A stretch of 64,000 nucleotides of DNA. Origin: Bombella mellum (GTDB lineage: Bacteria; Pseudomonadota; Alphaproteobacteria; Acetobacterales; Acetobacteraceae). The notes below the pieces were generated by a model that worked only from the letters and a program-made list of their open reading frames with translations, made no database searches and was not told the origin of the DNA. Shown here in pieces: positions 1-9,206 of this stretch. A program made the position numbers and the translations under genes. Location of the stretch: positions 62,001 to 126,000 of the forward strand of contig NZ_PDLY01000004.1 in the NCBI RefSeq assembly GCF_014048465.1, in the 5' to 3' direction. Positions within the stretch are counted from its first letter, which is position 1; every line of letters begins with the position of its first letter.

Positions 1-193
1 CCCCAAAACCAGTGCCCTGAACCGCTACCTCCAGAGCTGGGATGTGCCGAACCTGTTCGTCATCGGCTCCAGTGCCTTCCCGCAGGGGATGGGCTACAAC
101 CCGACGGGGCTGGTCGCCGCACTGGCCTACTGGTCCGCCCACCACATCCGCCGGACCTATCTCCGCAATCCCGGCCCGATGGTAAGCGCATGA
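1..193 (+). CDS. GMC-family dehydrogenase large subunit, C-terminal fragment
   Basis: Only the last 63 codons are inside the window (frame from base 2, TGA at 191-193). The visible residues include VIGSSAFPQGMGYNPTGLV, which matches the C-terminal FAD-binding signature of GMC oxidoreductases of the gluconate/sorbitol/fructose dehydrogenase type. The stop overlaps the start of the following three-heme cytochrome c gene (ATGA), the usual arrangement for the membrane-bound flavoprotein-cytochrome dehydrogenases of acetic acid bacteria, which oxidise sugars or polyols in the periplasm and pass electrons to ubiquinone. The substrate cannot be decided from this fragment. Confidence 0.85.
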   Translation, partial: PKTSALNRYLQSWDVPNLFVIGSSAFPQGMGYNPTGLVAALAYWSAHHIRRTYLRNPGPMVSA

Positions 194-1566
194 CCGTCCT
201 TTCCCCCCGTCCCACCATCAGGAAACGCCTGTCCTCCGCCCGTGCCCTCCTTCTGGCAGGGCTGGGCCTGCTCGGCCTAGGAAGCTCCGGCCTGCCAGCC
301 CGCCCCGCACTGGCTACGGATTCTCCCCTGCCTGCCGGCCTGATCGAGGAAGGCCACTATCAGGCGGTACTGGGAGACTGTGCCGCCTGCCACACCCAGC
401 CCGGCCGTGCGCCCTACAGCGGAGGAATGCCCTTCAAGCTCCCCATAGGGACCATCTACTCCACCAACATCTCGCCAGACCCCGTCCACGGCATCGGCCG
501 CTATACCGAGGCCGAGTTTGCCCGGGCCGTCCAGCTGGGCATCCGCAAGGATGGAAGTGCCCTCTATCCGGCCATGCCCTATCCGTCCTATGCCCGGCTG
601 AGCAAGGCGGACATCCACGCCCTCTATGTCTATTTCCAGAGGGGCGTCGCTCCACAGCCCGTATCCCCTCCCCCGAACGGACTGATCTGGCCGCTCTCCA
701 TGCGCTGGCCGCTGCACATCTGGCGGTGGCTGTTCTCTCCCTCCATCCAGTCGGCCCAGCTCCGCACCAACAACCAGTTCTCCGACCCCGTCCTCGCCCG
801 TGGGGCCTATCTGGTGGAAGGCCCCGGCCATTGCGGGGCCTGCCACAGCCCCCGCAGCATCACCCTCAACGAGAAGGCCCAGACCGCCAAGGACGGGCCG
901 CTCTTCCTCTCCGGCGGTGGCGTGGTGGAACAGTGGGTCGTTCCCTCCCTCCGGCAGGAGAACCGCACGGGCCTGGGCCGCTGGAGCGAGCAGGACATCG
1001 TGGACTTCCTCCGCACGGGCCGGGCACGGACGGGAGCCAGCTTTGGCGGCATGACGCCCGTCATCGTCCACAGTGCCCATGCCTTCAAGGATGACGACCT
1101 CCACGCCATCGCCCGCTATCTGAAGCAGCTGGCCCCGGCACGGAAGGAAACGCCCTGGGTCTACGACCCCACGACGACGGAAAGGCTGCGTCAGGCCGAT
1201 CTCTCCCAGCCGGGAGCGCAGACCTATGTGGACCGCTGCGCAGCCTGCCACCGCACGGACGGAGCCGGTTATGGCACGGTCTTTCCCCCTCTGGCGGGCA
1301 ATCCCGTCGTCATGACCGATGATGCCACGTCGCTCATCCACATCATCCTGGCCGGTGACAGCACCCATGCCCTGCCGACGACACCATCGGCCTTCGCCAT
1401 GCCCAGTTTTGCCGACACGCTCTCCGACAAAGAGATTGCCGACCTCGTCAGCTTCATCCGGCAGAGCTGGGGCAACAACGCCCGGGCGGTGAAAGAAGGG
1501 ACCGTCCGGCGCATACGTCAGAACCTGCCCCAGCTGGAAACGCCTGCCCAGCTGCCCAAGAACTGA
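190..1566 (+). CDS. Three-heme cytochrome c subunit of a membrane-bound dehydrogenase
   Basis: 458 residues with an N-terminal signal peptide (basic start, then a Leu/Gly-rich core ending near ALA). Three heme-binding CxxCH motifs are visible: CAACH near residue 64, CGACH near 217 and CAACH near 350. This is the pattern of the cytochrome subunit of gluconate 2-dehydrogenase, sorbitol or alcohol dehydrogenases, which carries electrons from the flavin or quinoprotein subunit to ubiquinone on the periplasmic face. It overlaps the stop of the upstream GMC subunit, so the two are translationally coupled. A hairpin follows the stop. Confidence 0.92.
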   Translation: MTVLSPRPTIRKRLSSARALLLAGLGLLGLGSSGLPARPALATDSPLPAGLIEEGHYQAVLGDCAACHTQPGRAPYSGGMPFKLPIGTIYSTNISPDPVHGIGRYTEAEFARAVQLGIRKDGSALYPAMPYPSYARLSKADIHALYVYFQRGVAPQPVSPPPNGLIWPLSMRWPLHIWRWLFSPSIQSAQLRTNNQFSDPVLARGAYLVEGPGHCGACHSPRSITLNEKAQTAKDGPLFLSGGGVVEQWVVPSLRQENRTGLGRWSEQDIVDFLRTGRARTGASFGGMTPVIVHSAHAFKDDDLHAIARYLKQLAPARKETPWVYDPTTTERLRQADLSQPGAQTYVDRCAACHRTDGAGYGTVFPPLAGNPVVMTDDATSLIHIILAGDSTHALPTTPSAFAMPSFADTLSDKEIADLVSFIRQSWGNNARAVKEGTVRRIRQNLPQLETPAQLPKN

Positions 1567-1581
1567 CCCCTCATGAAAAAA

Positions 1582-1610
1582 GGGCGGCCCGCATGGAGAT
1601 GCCGCCCTTT
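1582..1610 (+). terminator. Hairpin terminator after the cytochrome c gene
   Basis: GGGCGGC (1582-1588) pairs with GCCGCCC (1601-1607) and is followed by TTT; an A-run precedes it, so it could also act on the opposite strand. It lies 16 bases after the cytochrome c stop. The short T tract makes it a moderate call. Confidence 0.6.
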
Positions 1611-1786
1611 CATGAACTCATGACATTCCCGTAACCCGAATCACCCTCTGAACGGTCCCCTCACGGAATGTTTCGTCAGAAAAAAGACCCTCTCCCCTAA
1701 CCTGCGGACAATAATGACTTTTCTTACAGGGCCGTCATAAAGCAGACTAAAACAGTATTTAATACGCCTCCCCGCCTTTTTTGCCT

Positions 1787-1801
1787 AAGTTGTTACAACT
1801 T
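1787..1801. promoter_or_regulatory. Palindromic operator candidate upstream of the RND efflux operon
   Basis: AAGTTGTTACAACTT is an exact 6-bp inverted repeat around a 3-base centre, 38 bases before the pump start codon and in an AT-rich leader of about 270 bases that holds no gene. A dyad at this place is typical of a TetR- or MarR-type repressor site. No matching regulator gene adjoins the operon, so the binding protein is unknown. Confidence 0.4.
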
Positions 1802-1839
1802 CCTTCTGCCTCTGGAATAAAACTGGAACAGTTCTACCC

Positions 1840-4800
1840 ATGAATGCCATTGTCGTCACCGCACTGAAGCGGCCTCTGACCTTTGTGGTACTGTCCATCC
1901 TGATCGTGATGTTCGGGGTGATGTCAGTCTTCAAAACACCGACTGACGTCTTTCCGAATATCAAGATCCCGGTGGTCTCTGCCGTCTGGACCTATGGCGG
2001 GATGCTGCCTGAAGAGTTTGCAGGCCGCATCATCTACAATTACGAGCTGATGGTGACCTCCACCGTGGAGGGCATCGAGCACATGGAGTCCAACTCCTAT
2101 TACGGGCGTGGGATCGTGACGATCTTCTTCCAGCCCGGGTCTGAGATTGGCGAGGCAGAGGCGGAAGTGACCGCCATTTCCCAGACCGTCATCAAGCAGC
2201 TGCCGGTGAACATCCCAGCCCCGATGATCATGCGGCTGGATGCGTCTTCCGTTCCGGTCATCTCGCTGCAGATCACCTCGGACAAGCAGACGCCGTCCGA
2301 CCTCTACAAGCTGGCGATGATCCGTGTCCGTCCGCTTCTGGTCACCGTCGAGGGGGCCGTGGTGCCGCACCCCTATGGCGGGATGGACAGCTTCGTGATG
2401 GTCACGCTGAACCAGGACCAGCTGCGGGCGCACCATCTCTCGGCCATGGACGTGCAGAACGCCATGCATGACCAGAACATCGTCCTGCCTGCCGGTGACC
2501 AGAAGATCGACGCCGTGGACTGGATGGTGCAGACCAACGCCACCCCCAAGAGCATGAAGGCCATCGGCAACATTCCGGTCAAACGGGTGGGCAATGCGGT
2601 GATCTACGTCCACGACGTGGCGGACGTCTATCGTGGCGGCCATCCGCAGACGAACCTCGTGCTCGTGAAGGGACGTCAGGGCGTCGAGGTCGTCGTCATG
2701 AAGAGCGGCGAGGCCTCCACGCTGGACGTGGTGGATGGCGTGAAGAAAGCCCTCCCCCGCCTGCGGGCCGTCCTGCCGGATGACGTGAAGGTCAGCATCC
2801 TGACCGACGCCTCCATCTTCGTGAAGGACGCCATCAAGGACGTGGTGCGGGAGATGGTCACAGCCGCCTTCCTGACCGGCATCGTGGTGCTGCTCTTCCT
2901 CGGCTCGTGGCGGTCCACCGTCATCATCGCCACCTCCATCCCGCTGGCCATCCTCTGCTCGGTCATCGGACTGAGCTGGGCCGGGGAATCCATCAACGTG
3001 ATGACACTGGGCGGACTGGCCTTGGCGGTCGGCATCCTCGTGGACGACGCCACGGTGATGATCGAGAACATCGACACCCATCTCGAGATGGGCAAGGAGC
3101 TTGAACCTGCCATCATCGATGCCGCCAACCAGATCGTGACGGCGACCTTCGTCTCCACCACCTGCATCTGCATCGTGTGGCTGCCCCTGTTCGAGCTGGA
3201 CGGCGTGGCCGGTTACCTCTTCCGCCCGATGGCGGAAGCCATCATCTTCGCCATGATCGCCTCCTTCGTCCTCTCCCGGACGCTGGTCCCGACCATGGCA
3301 AAATACCTGCTGGCCAGTCATGGCGGCCATGACATCCCGGACAGGGAGCAGCATACCGCCGAGGCCAACGCCGCCGCCGTGGCGGCCGGTCACCCGGCCA
3401 ACCGTGGCGACGGGACGGACAGCCACAACCATTCCGCTCCCCTGCCGCCACGCAGCGGTGTCATGGGCTTCTTCATCCGCTTCCAGCGGGGTTTTGAGGA
3501 ACGGTTCAACAGCTTCCGGGACAGCTATTACGCCATTCTGGTCCGCTGCGTGGAGCAGCGCGGACTGTTTGTCGGCATCTTCCTTGGCATTTCCGTCCTG
3601 TCACTGGGGCTTTACTTCACGGCCGGGCGGGACTTCTTCCCGGAGACGAAGTCCAACGCCCTCCAGATGCACATGCGGGCCCCGCTGGGTACCCGTATCG
3701 AGGTTGCGGGCCGTATTGCCGCCCTAGTCTCCGACCGCATCGAGCAGGACCTGCCCGGCCAGGTGGAAGAGATCGTCAGCAACTGCGGCCTGCCGGAAGG
3801 AGCGCACAACCAGGCCTTCATCCCGACACCGACCATCGGGACACAGGACTGCGACCTGACCATCGCCCTGAAGAACGAGGCCTCCCCCGTGTGGGATTAT
3901 CGTGCCCTGCTGCGGAAGGACCTCTCCGCCCGCTTCCCCGGGACGGTCTTCACCTTCCAGCCGGCGGACCTGACGGCCAAGATCCTCAATTTCGGCTCTC
4001 CCGCACCGATCGACATCCAGATCAACGGGCCGGACATTGCCGACAATTATGACTATGCCCGCAAGATCATGACCCGCCTGCGGCACATCCCGGGGGCTGC
4101 CGATGTCGTCATCCAGCAGACGATGAAGACACCGACGCTGATGATCCGTGGCAACCGGACCTTCAGCCAGGCCACCGGCCTGACCGAGGCCGACCTCGCC
4201 AACAACCAGCTGATGACACTCTCCGGTTCCAGCACGGTGGACCCGCAGTTCTGGCTCGACCCCAGCAACGACGTCACCTTCCCGCTGAACACCTACGTCT
4301 CGCAGGACCAGCTGACGCATCTGAGCGACCTGCTGACCATTCCGGTGGACAAGGGGGACGGCAACCCGACCGGTACGGGCGACCAGCTTCTGGGCAGCAT
4401 CAGCACCGTCGTGCCGACCGGCACGCCGGGTGAGGTGTCCCACTTCAACTCCATGCCGGAGGTGGACATCTACGTCTCCACCGAAGGACGGGACCTCGGG
4501 GCCGTGCTGACGGACGTCAAGAAGGTCATCAGCGACACGACCTCCCTGCTGCCCAAGACGGCCGCAACGGAGATTCATGGGGCCGCCGTGACCATGTACG
4601 GGGCCTATGGCCAGCTCATCATCGGTCTGATGGTCTCCATCGTGCTGATCTACCTGCTGATCGTCGTCAACTTCCAGTCCTGGATGGACCCGTTCATCAT
4701 CATCACCGCCCTGCCCGGCGCACTGGCCGGGATCGCCTGGGCCCTGTTCCTGACCGGGACACGCCTGTCCGTCCCGGCCCTGACGGGAGCCATCATGTGC

Positions 4801-5106
4801 ATGGGAACGGCCACGGCCAACTCCATCCTCGTGGTGTCCTTCGCCAGGGAGCGGATCGAGCTGCATGGCGATGCCCTCCGGGCGGCGACGGAAGCCGGAC
4901 GGGAGCGCATACGCCCCGTGCTGATGACCGCCCTCGCCATGATCGTGGGCATGATCCCCATGGCGACCTCCAACTCCACCAATGCTCCACTGGGCCGGGC
5001 CGTGATTGGCGGGCTGATTGTCGCCACGCTGTCCACGCTGCTCTTCGTTCCCTGTGTCTATGCAATCATCCACAACCGTACCGCGCGTCATAAGGAGACC
5101 GTCTGA
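1840..5106 (+). CDS. RND family efflux pump inner-membrane permease
   Basis: 1088 residues, the usual length for AcrB/MdtB-like RND proton antiporters. It starts with a short cytoplasmic stretch and a TM1 helix (residues 12-30), has the two large periplasmic loops, and carries the proton-relay motif VGILVDDATVMIEN in TM4 near residues 397-410. A hydrophilic insert between TM6 and TM7 (about residues 493-537) is rich in His, Ala and Asn, including HGGHD and DSHNHS; this is unusual and could bind metal. The gene is first in a pump-adaptor-outer membrane factor operon joined by TGATG overlaps. The substrate is not predictable; amphiphilic drugs, plant or bee-derived toxins are possible. Confidence 0.93.
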   Translation: MNAIVVTALKRPLTFVVLSILIVMFGVMSVFKTPTDVFPNIKIPVVSAVWTYGGMLPEEFAGRIIYNYELMVTSTVEGIEHMESNSYYGRGIVTIFFQPGSEIGEAEAEVTAISQTVIKQLPVNIPAPMIMRLDASSVPVISLQITSDKQTPSDLYKLAMIRVRPLLVTVEGAVVPHPYGGMDSFVMVTLNQDQLRAHHLSAMDVQNAMHDQNIVLPAGDQKIDAVDWMVQTNATPKSMKAIGNIPVKRVGNAVIYVHDVADVYRGGHPQTNLVLVKGRQGVEVVVMKSGEASTLDVVDGVKKALPRLRAVLPDDVKVSILTDASIFVKDAIKDVVREMVTAAFLTGIVVLLFLGSWRSTVIIATSIPLAILCSVIGLSWAGESINVMTLGGLALAVGILVDDATVMIENIDTHLEMGKELEPAIIDAANQIVTATFVSTTCICIVWLPLFELDGVAGYLFRPMAEAIIFAMIASFVLSRTLVPTMAKYLLASHGGHDIPDREQHTAEANAAAVAAGHPANRGDGTDSHNHSAPLPPRSGVMGFFIRFQRGFEERFNSFRDSYYAILVRCVEQRGLFVGIFLGISVLSLGLYFTAGRDFFPETKSNALQMHMRAPLGTRIEVAGRIAALVSDRIEQDLPGQVEEIVSNCGLPEGAHNQAFIPTPTIGTQDCDLTIALKNEASPVWDYRALLRKDLSARFPGTVFTFQPADLTAKILNFGSPAPIDIQINGPDIADNYDYARKIMTRLRHIPGAADVVIQQTMKTPTLMIRGNRTFSQATGLTEADLANNQLMTLSGSSTVDPQFWLDPSNDVTFPLNTYVSQDQLTHLSDLLTIPVDKGDGNPTGTGDQLLGSISTVVPTGTPGEVSHFNSMPEVDIYVSTEGRDLGAVLTDVKKVISDTTSLLPKTAATEIHGAAVTMYGAYGQLIIGLMVSIVLIYLLIVVNFQSWMDPFIIITALPGALAGIAWALFLTGTRLSVPALTGAIMCMGTATANSILVVSFARERIELHGDALRAATEAGRERIRPVLMTALAMIVGMIPMATSNSTNAPLGRAVIGGLIVATLSTLLFVPCVYAIIHNRTARHKETV

Positions 5107-6305
5107 TGGCCAGCATGTCCCGCAAACACAAATTACTGCTCGGCCTGATCGCCCTTGTGCTGGGCCTCTACATCATCGTGCTGCTGCTCGGCCGCATGGC
5201 CCACAACGCCCACCTGCATGACGTGGCGGAACAGAGTGCCGTGCCCAACGTGGCCATCATCCTGCCCCACAAGGCGGACAGCAAGGTGAGCCTCACGCTC
5301 CCCGGCACGATCGACGCCTGGTATCAGGCACCGATCTATGCACAGGTCTCCGGTTACGTGAAGATGTGGTACAAGGATTACGGTGCCGTCGTCCATCAGG
5401 GGGACGTGCTGGCCGAAATCAACGCCCCGGCACTGGATGCCCAGTACGCCCAGGCCCTGGCGGACCTTGACGCCCAGAAGGCAAAGTACAATCTGGCCTC
5501 CGTGACGGCCAACCGCTGGCGGGCCATGGGACACTCCCAGGCCGTGTCCGGGCAGTCCGTCTCCGTCGCCACGGCGGATGAGCAGGCCGCCTACGCCAAG
5601 ATGGAGGCAGCCCAGCGCAACGTGGACCACTTCGCCGCCCTGGAGAAGTTCAAGCAGATCGTGGCACCGTTCGATGGTGTCGTGACAGCCCGCTCCATCA
5701 ATGTGGGTGACTATGTCAACAGCGGGGGCGGACAGCTCAACGCCACTGGTGGGGCCTCCGAACTCTTCACCGTGGCGGACACGCACCGCCTGCGTCTCTT
5801 CATCTCCGTACCGGAAATCTTCTCCTACATGCTGACGGACGGGCTGACGGCGGAAGTCCACGTGCCGCAGTATCCGGACCGCATCTTCACGGCCAAGTTC
5901 CTGACGGCATCCCTCGGCTATGACCCCAACACGAGAACGGCCGTCTCCGAATTCACGCTGGACAATGCCGACCACGCCCTATGGCCGGGAACCTTCGCCT
6001 CCGTCTCGCTGAAGGCCAACAACAATGCCGCCCATCTGCTGAAGATTCCCACGGGGTCCCTCGTCTTCCAGGAGAAAGGAATGCAGGTGGCGACCGTGGA
6101 CCAGAAGAACACCGTCCACTTCAAGAACATCCGTGTCGGCAAGATGGCGGACAGCTCCACCGAGGTACAGGCCGGCATCACGGCGGATGACCGCATCATC
6201 AACAACCCGCCTGCCGACCTTCTGGAAGGCGACCCCGTCCACATCGTGACACCGGCCCGTGGCTACAATCAGAGCGGCTGGGAAGAATCCGGAGATGATG
6301 ACTGA
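5106..6305 (+). CDS. RND efflux periplasmic adaptor (HlyD/MFP family)
   Basis: 399 residues with one N-terminal membrane anchor (about residues 10-28). It has the membrane-fusion protein order: biotinyl-lipoyl-like half motif near residues 75-105, a helical hairpin (ALADLDAQKAKYNLA region), a second lipoyl half with VAPFDGVVTARSINVGDYV, then the beta-barrel domain. It bridges the inner-membrane pump to the outer-membrane channel. The start overlaps the stop of the pump gene (TGATG) and its own stop overlaps the next start, so the three proteins are made together. Confidence 0.93.
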   Translation: MASMSRKHKLLLGLIALVLGLYIIVLLLGRMAHNAHLHDVAEQSAVPNVAIILPHKADSKVSLTLPGTIDAWYQAPIYAQVSGYVKMWYKDYGAVVHQGDVLAEINAPALDAQYAQALADLDAQKAKYNLASVTANRWRAMGHSQAVSGQSVSVATADEQAAYAKMEAAQRNVDHFAALEKFKQIVAPFDGVVTARSINVGDYVNSGGGQLNATGGASELFTVADTHRLRLFISVPEIFSYMLTDGLTAEVHVPQYPDRIFTAKFLTASLGYDPNTRTAVSEFTLDNADHALWPGTFASVSLKANNNAAHLLKIPTGSLVFQEKGMQVATVDQKNTVHFKNIRVGKMADSSTEVQAGITADDRIINNPPADLLEGDPVHIVTPARGYNQSGWEESGDDD

Positions 6306-7972
6306 TGACCACCATGATCTCTGACCGTTTTTCCTCCATGAAGAAGACCCGCCGCAGGCTGGGCCGTCTTGCCCGCCGGGCTGCCCTTGGTGGCAGCCTG
6401 CTGGCCCTGACGGGCCTCGGTGCCTGCGACCTCGCCCCACGCTACGAACCGCCACACTTTGTCGTGCCGGACAGCTGGCAGGGACAGGCTCCCTTCGCCG
6501 TGGCGCAGCCCGCCGATGCCACCCTCCCCAGTGACTGGTGGACGCTCTTTCACGATCCGCTGCTGAATGCGCTGGAAGACCGGGCCATTGCCGAGAATGG
6601 CGACCTCCAGGCCGCCGCCGAGCGTTTCCTTCAGTCCCGCTCCCTTGTGGCCAAGGCCCGGGCGGACCTGCTCCCGCATCTCAGCCTTGATGCGGGCGGA
6701 TCGGACAACAAGCAGTCGGCAGACAGGCTCTTCCGCAACGGGGCCACGCTGACCCAGACGCAGGAAGAATATGCCGGGCTGGCCTCGTGGGAACCGGACA
6801 TCTGGTCCGCCATCCGCAACCGTGTCCGCATGAACCGGCAGGCCGCCCAGCAGGAGGCCGCCCGCTTCGCCATGGCACGGCTGAGCCTGGAGGCCGAGCT
6901 GGCCACCGACTACATCCAGCTGCGTGGCTATGATGCGCAGATCGCCATCTACCAGCAGTCCATCGCCTATTATAACCGGGCACTGGATGTCACCCGCACC
7001 CAGCTGCAATACAAGGCGGCCCCCCGGCTGGACCTCGCCCGGGCGGAAGCCCAGCTCTACACCACGCAGGCCGCCCTGTATGACATCCAGGCAGCCCGTG
7101 AGGTGACGGAACATGCCATCGCCGTGCTGACCAACAGTGCGCCCTCCAGCTTCCACATCGACCCGGTCAAGGCACTGGACTTCCACCAGCCCAACATTCC
7201 GGCGGGCGTGCCCTCAGGCCTGCTCCAGCGGCGGCCCGACATTGCCAGTGCGGAGCGTGAGATGGCCCAGGCCAACCGGGCCATCGGCATCGCCCGTGCC
7301 GCCTTCTATCCGCATTTCTCCCTCAATGCGGATGCCGGATTCGAGGCCAACGGCTTCAAGCTGGCCAATCTGGCCAACTCGCTCTGGACCTACGGTGCCC
7401 GCATGAACATTCCGCTCTTTGATGGCGGCGTGCATCGGGCGGAACTCCAGCGGTCATGGTCCGCCTATCGGGAGACACGGGACCAGTACCGCACGACCGT
7501 CCTCTCCGCCTTCCGGGAAGTGGAGGATGGCCTCTCCCGCACCAACCGCCTGAATCTGGAAAACCAGGCTCTGGAAAAGGCCGTCAACGCCAATCTGGAA
7601 ACCCAGAACATGACCATGACGCTCTATCAGGGCGGTGTCGGAACCTATCTGGATGCCATTTTCAGCCAGGAAAACACCCTTCACAGCCGCATCACGCAGG
7701 TGGAGGTGGCCACAAGGCTGTATCAGGCTGACGTCTCGCTGATCCGCAGCCTCGGCGGCGGGTGGAACTCCAAGAACCTTCCCACGATGGCCGAGACACT
7801 GTCAGTCGGCGCCTTCCAGTATGAAGGGCTGCACCATCCCAGGCAGGTTGGTGACGTCAATGCCTCCGAACATCCTGAAGCTCATGAGGACCTGACCCAT
7901 GATGCCCCGGATGCCGTAGGCCGTGGCACCAATGCCCACCTCAAGCCGCTCCCCATCGGGGCGATGCCCTGA
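6305..7972 (+). CDS. RND efflux outer-membrane lipoprotein (NodT/OprM family)
   Basis: 555 residues. A signal peptide ends in a lipobox (LTGLGAC, Cys at about residue 41), so the protein is probably lipid-anchored in the outer membrane. Two outer-membrane efflux (TolC-like) repeats follow, with characteristic segments such as SDWWTLFHDPLLNALEDRAI and RRPDIASAEREMAQANRAIG. It forms the exit duct of the tripartite pump. The C-terminal tail of about 60 residues after SLGGGW is longer than in typical NodT proteins and has no recognisable motif. It is the last gene of the operon and is followed by a strong hairpin. Confidence 0.92.
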   Translation: MTTMISDRFSSMKKTRRRLGRLARRAALGGSLLALTGLGACDLAPRYEPPHFVVPDSWQGQAPFAVAQPADATLPSDWWTLFHDPLLNALEDRAIAENGDLQAAAERFLQSRSLVAKARADLLPHLSLDAGGSDNKQSADRLFRNGATLTQTQEEYAGLASWEPDIWSAIRNRVRMNRQAAQQEAARFAMARLSLEAELATDYIQLRGYDAQIAIYQQSIAYYNRALDVTRTQLQYKAAPRLDLARAEAQLYTTQAALYDIQAAREVTEHAIAVLTNSAPSSFHIDPVKALDFHQPNIPAGVPSGLLQRRPDIASAEREMAQANRAIGIARAAFYPHFSLNADAGFEANGFKLANLANSLWTYGARMNIPLFDGGVHRAELQRSWSAYRETRDQYRTTVLSAFREVEDGLSRTNRLNLENQALEKAVNANLETQNMTMTLYQGGVGTYLDAIFSQENTLHSRITQVEVATRLYQADVSLIRSLGGGWNSKNLPTMAETLSVGAFQYEGLHHPRQVGDVNASEHPEAHEDLTHDAPDAVGRGTNAHLKPLPIGAMP

Positions 7973-7984
7973 GGCAGAGAACAG

Positions 7985-8016
7985 CTCCACCCGCCCCGTC
8001 CGGCGGGTGGAGTCTT
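7985..8016 (+). terminator. Terminator of the RND efflux operon
   Basis: An 11-bp perfect stem, CTCCACCCGCC (7985-7995) with GGCGGGTGGAG (8002-8012), has a 6-base loop and is followed by a T-rich run (TCTTCT). It lies 13 bases after the outer-membrane factor stop. Confidence 0.75.
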
Positions 8017-8108
8017 CTGGGGCACAGCATCTGCTTTTCTTCCCGTCACTGATGACATCTGATACAGCCTGAGGACAGAGTTCCATCATCTGTTAGAAAG
8101 ATCATCCA

Positions 8109-9203
8109 ATGGCGCATTCCCCCCGCAAGGGCAGCCCGGCCCGCTGGGCAGCGGTCGTACTGCCGCCACTCTGTCTGGGTGGCCTGATGGCCTGGGCGGC
8201 TGGCGTTTTCAGTCCGGCCGCCGTATCTCCTTCCCACTTCATGCAGCGATTCCAGAAGGCCGGAGCACTGGACAGAGGCTTCCGCCGTGCCCATGCCAAG
8301 GGCATGTGCGCCACCGGCTGGTTCGACCCCACACCGGAGGGCCGTGCCCTGTCCCGCTCCGGCATCTTCAGGGGTGAGCACCTGCCCGTCATGGGTCGTT
8401 TCTCGCTGGCTCCACCGCTTCCCTACCTGCCGGACAACCCGGCCGTGGCCCGCAGTCTGGCCATGCAGATACGCACTCCAGCCGGAGAAGACTGGCGGAT
8501 GGCCCTGGTGGATGCGCCTCTCCAGGCCATGCGGGACGTTGACGATGCCTACGCTTTCTTCAAGGCGGCCCGGCTGGACCCTGCAACCCATAAGCCGGAC
8601 CCGGCCGCCATCCGAGCCTATGCAGCCCAGCGTCCCTGGCTGAAAACGGCCTTCGAGCAGGCAAAGTCTCACAAGCAGACGTCCGACCTGACCAACGACA
8701 CCTACAACAGCCTCGACAGCTTCATCCTGACGGACGAAGCGGGAAAGAAGACGACCGTCCGCTGGTCTGCCGTGGCCAGGGAGCCTTTCCGTCCGGCTGC
8801 TGACAGCAGTGTCAATGATGGCAACTATCTCTTCAAGCGGCTGGTCCAGACGCTGGACCAGCGGCCGCTCAGCTGGGACATCGTCGCCACGATCGCCCGT
8901 GATGGTGACCCGGTCAATGACCCCAGCCAGCCCTGGAATGATGCCGACCAGAAGGTGACGGTCGGCACGGTGACGTTCACAAAGGCCTACAGCGAGGATG
9001 AAAGCCCCTGTGGCCCCATGGTGTTCGACCCCACCATCCTGCCGGACGGAATCGGCGTCTCTGACGACCCTCTGCTGGGCCTGCGCTCGTCAGTCTACAT
9101 GAAGTCCTATGCGACCCGGTCTGCCGAGCACAAGACGCCCAGCATGGTCACGCCGGGCGACATCAACAACCCCACCCTCACCCCGGACGGAAAAGGCCAG
9201 TAA
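8109..9203 (+). CDS. Periplasmic catalase-family peroxidase (SrpA-like)
   Basis: 364 residues, much shorter than a true catalase and of the length of catalase-related heme peroxidases. An N-terminal membrane segment or uncleaved signal (residues 13-35) sends it to the periplasm. The distal heme His is in RAHAKGMCATG (His62) and the proximal tyrosine in RSSVY (Tyr330, with Arg326). The family uses H2O2 to oxidise an organic or protein electron donor rather than only dismutating it. A cytochrome b561 gene follows after 3 bases, which suggests the donor is quinol delivered through that membrane protein. Confidence 0.85.
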   Translation: MAHSPRKGSPARWAAVVLPPLCLGGLMAWAAGVFSPAAVSPSHFMQRFQKAGALDRGFRRAHAKGMCATGWFDPTPEGRALSRSGIFRGEHLPVMGRFSLAPPLPYLPDNPAVARSLAMQIRTPAGEDWRMALVDAPLQAMRDVDDAYAFFKAARLDPATHKPDPAAIRAYAAQRPWLKTAFEQAKSHKQTSDLTNDTYNSLDSFILTDEAGKKTTVRWSAVAREPFRPAADSSVNDGNYLFKRLVQTLDQRPLSWDIVATIARDGDPVNDPSQPWNDADQKVTVGTVTFTKAYSEDESPCGPMVFDPTILPDGIGVSDDPLLGLRSSVYMKSYATRSAEHKTPSMVTPGDINNPTLTPDGKGQ

Positions 9204-9206
9204 ACC

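Noticed and set aside
1924-3432. A 502-codon frame antisense to the RND pump, rich in His and Asp.
   Set aside because: Composition is a mirror of the pump codons; the pump frame has conserved motifs and operon context.
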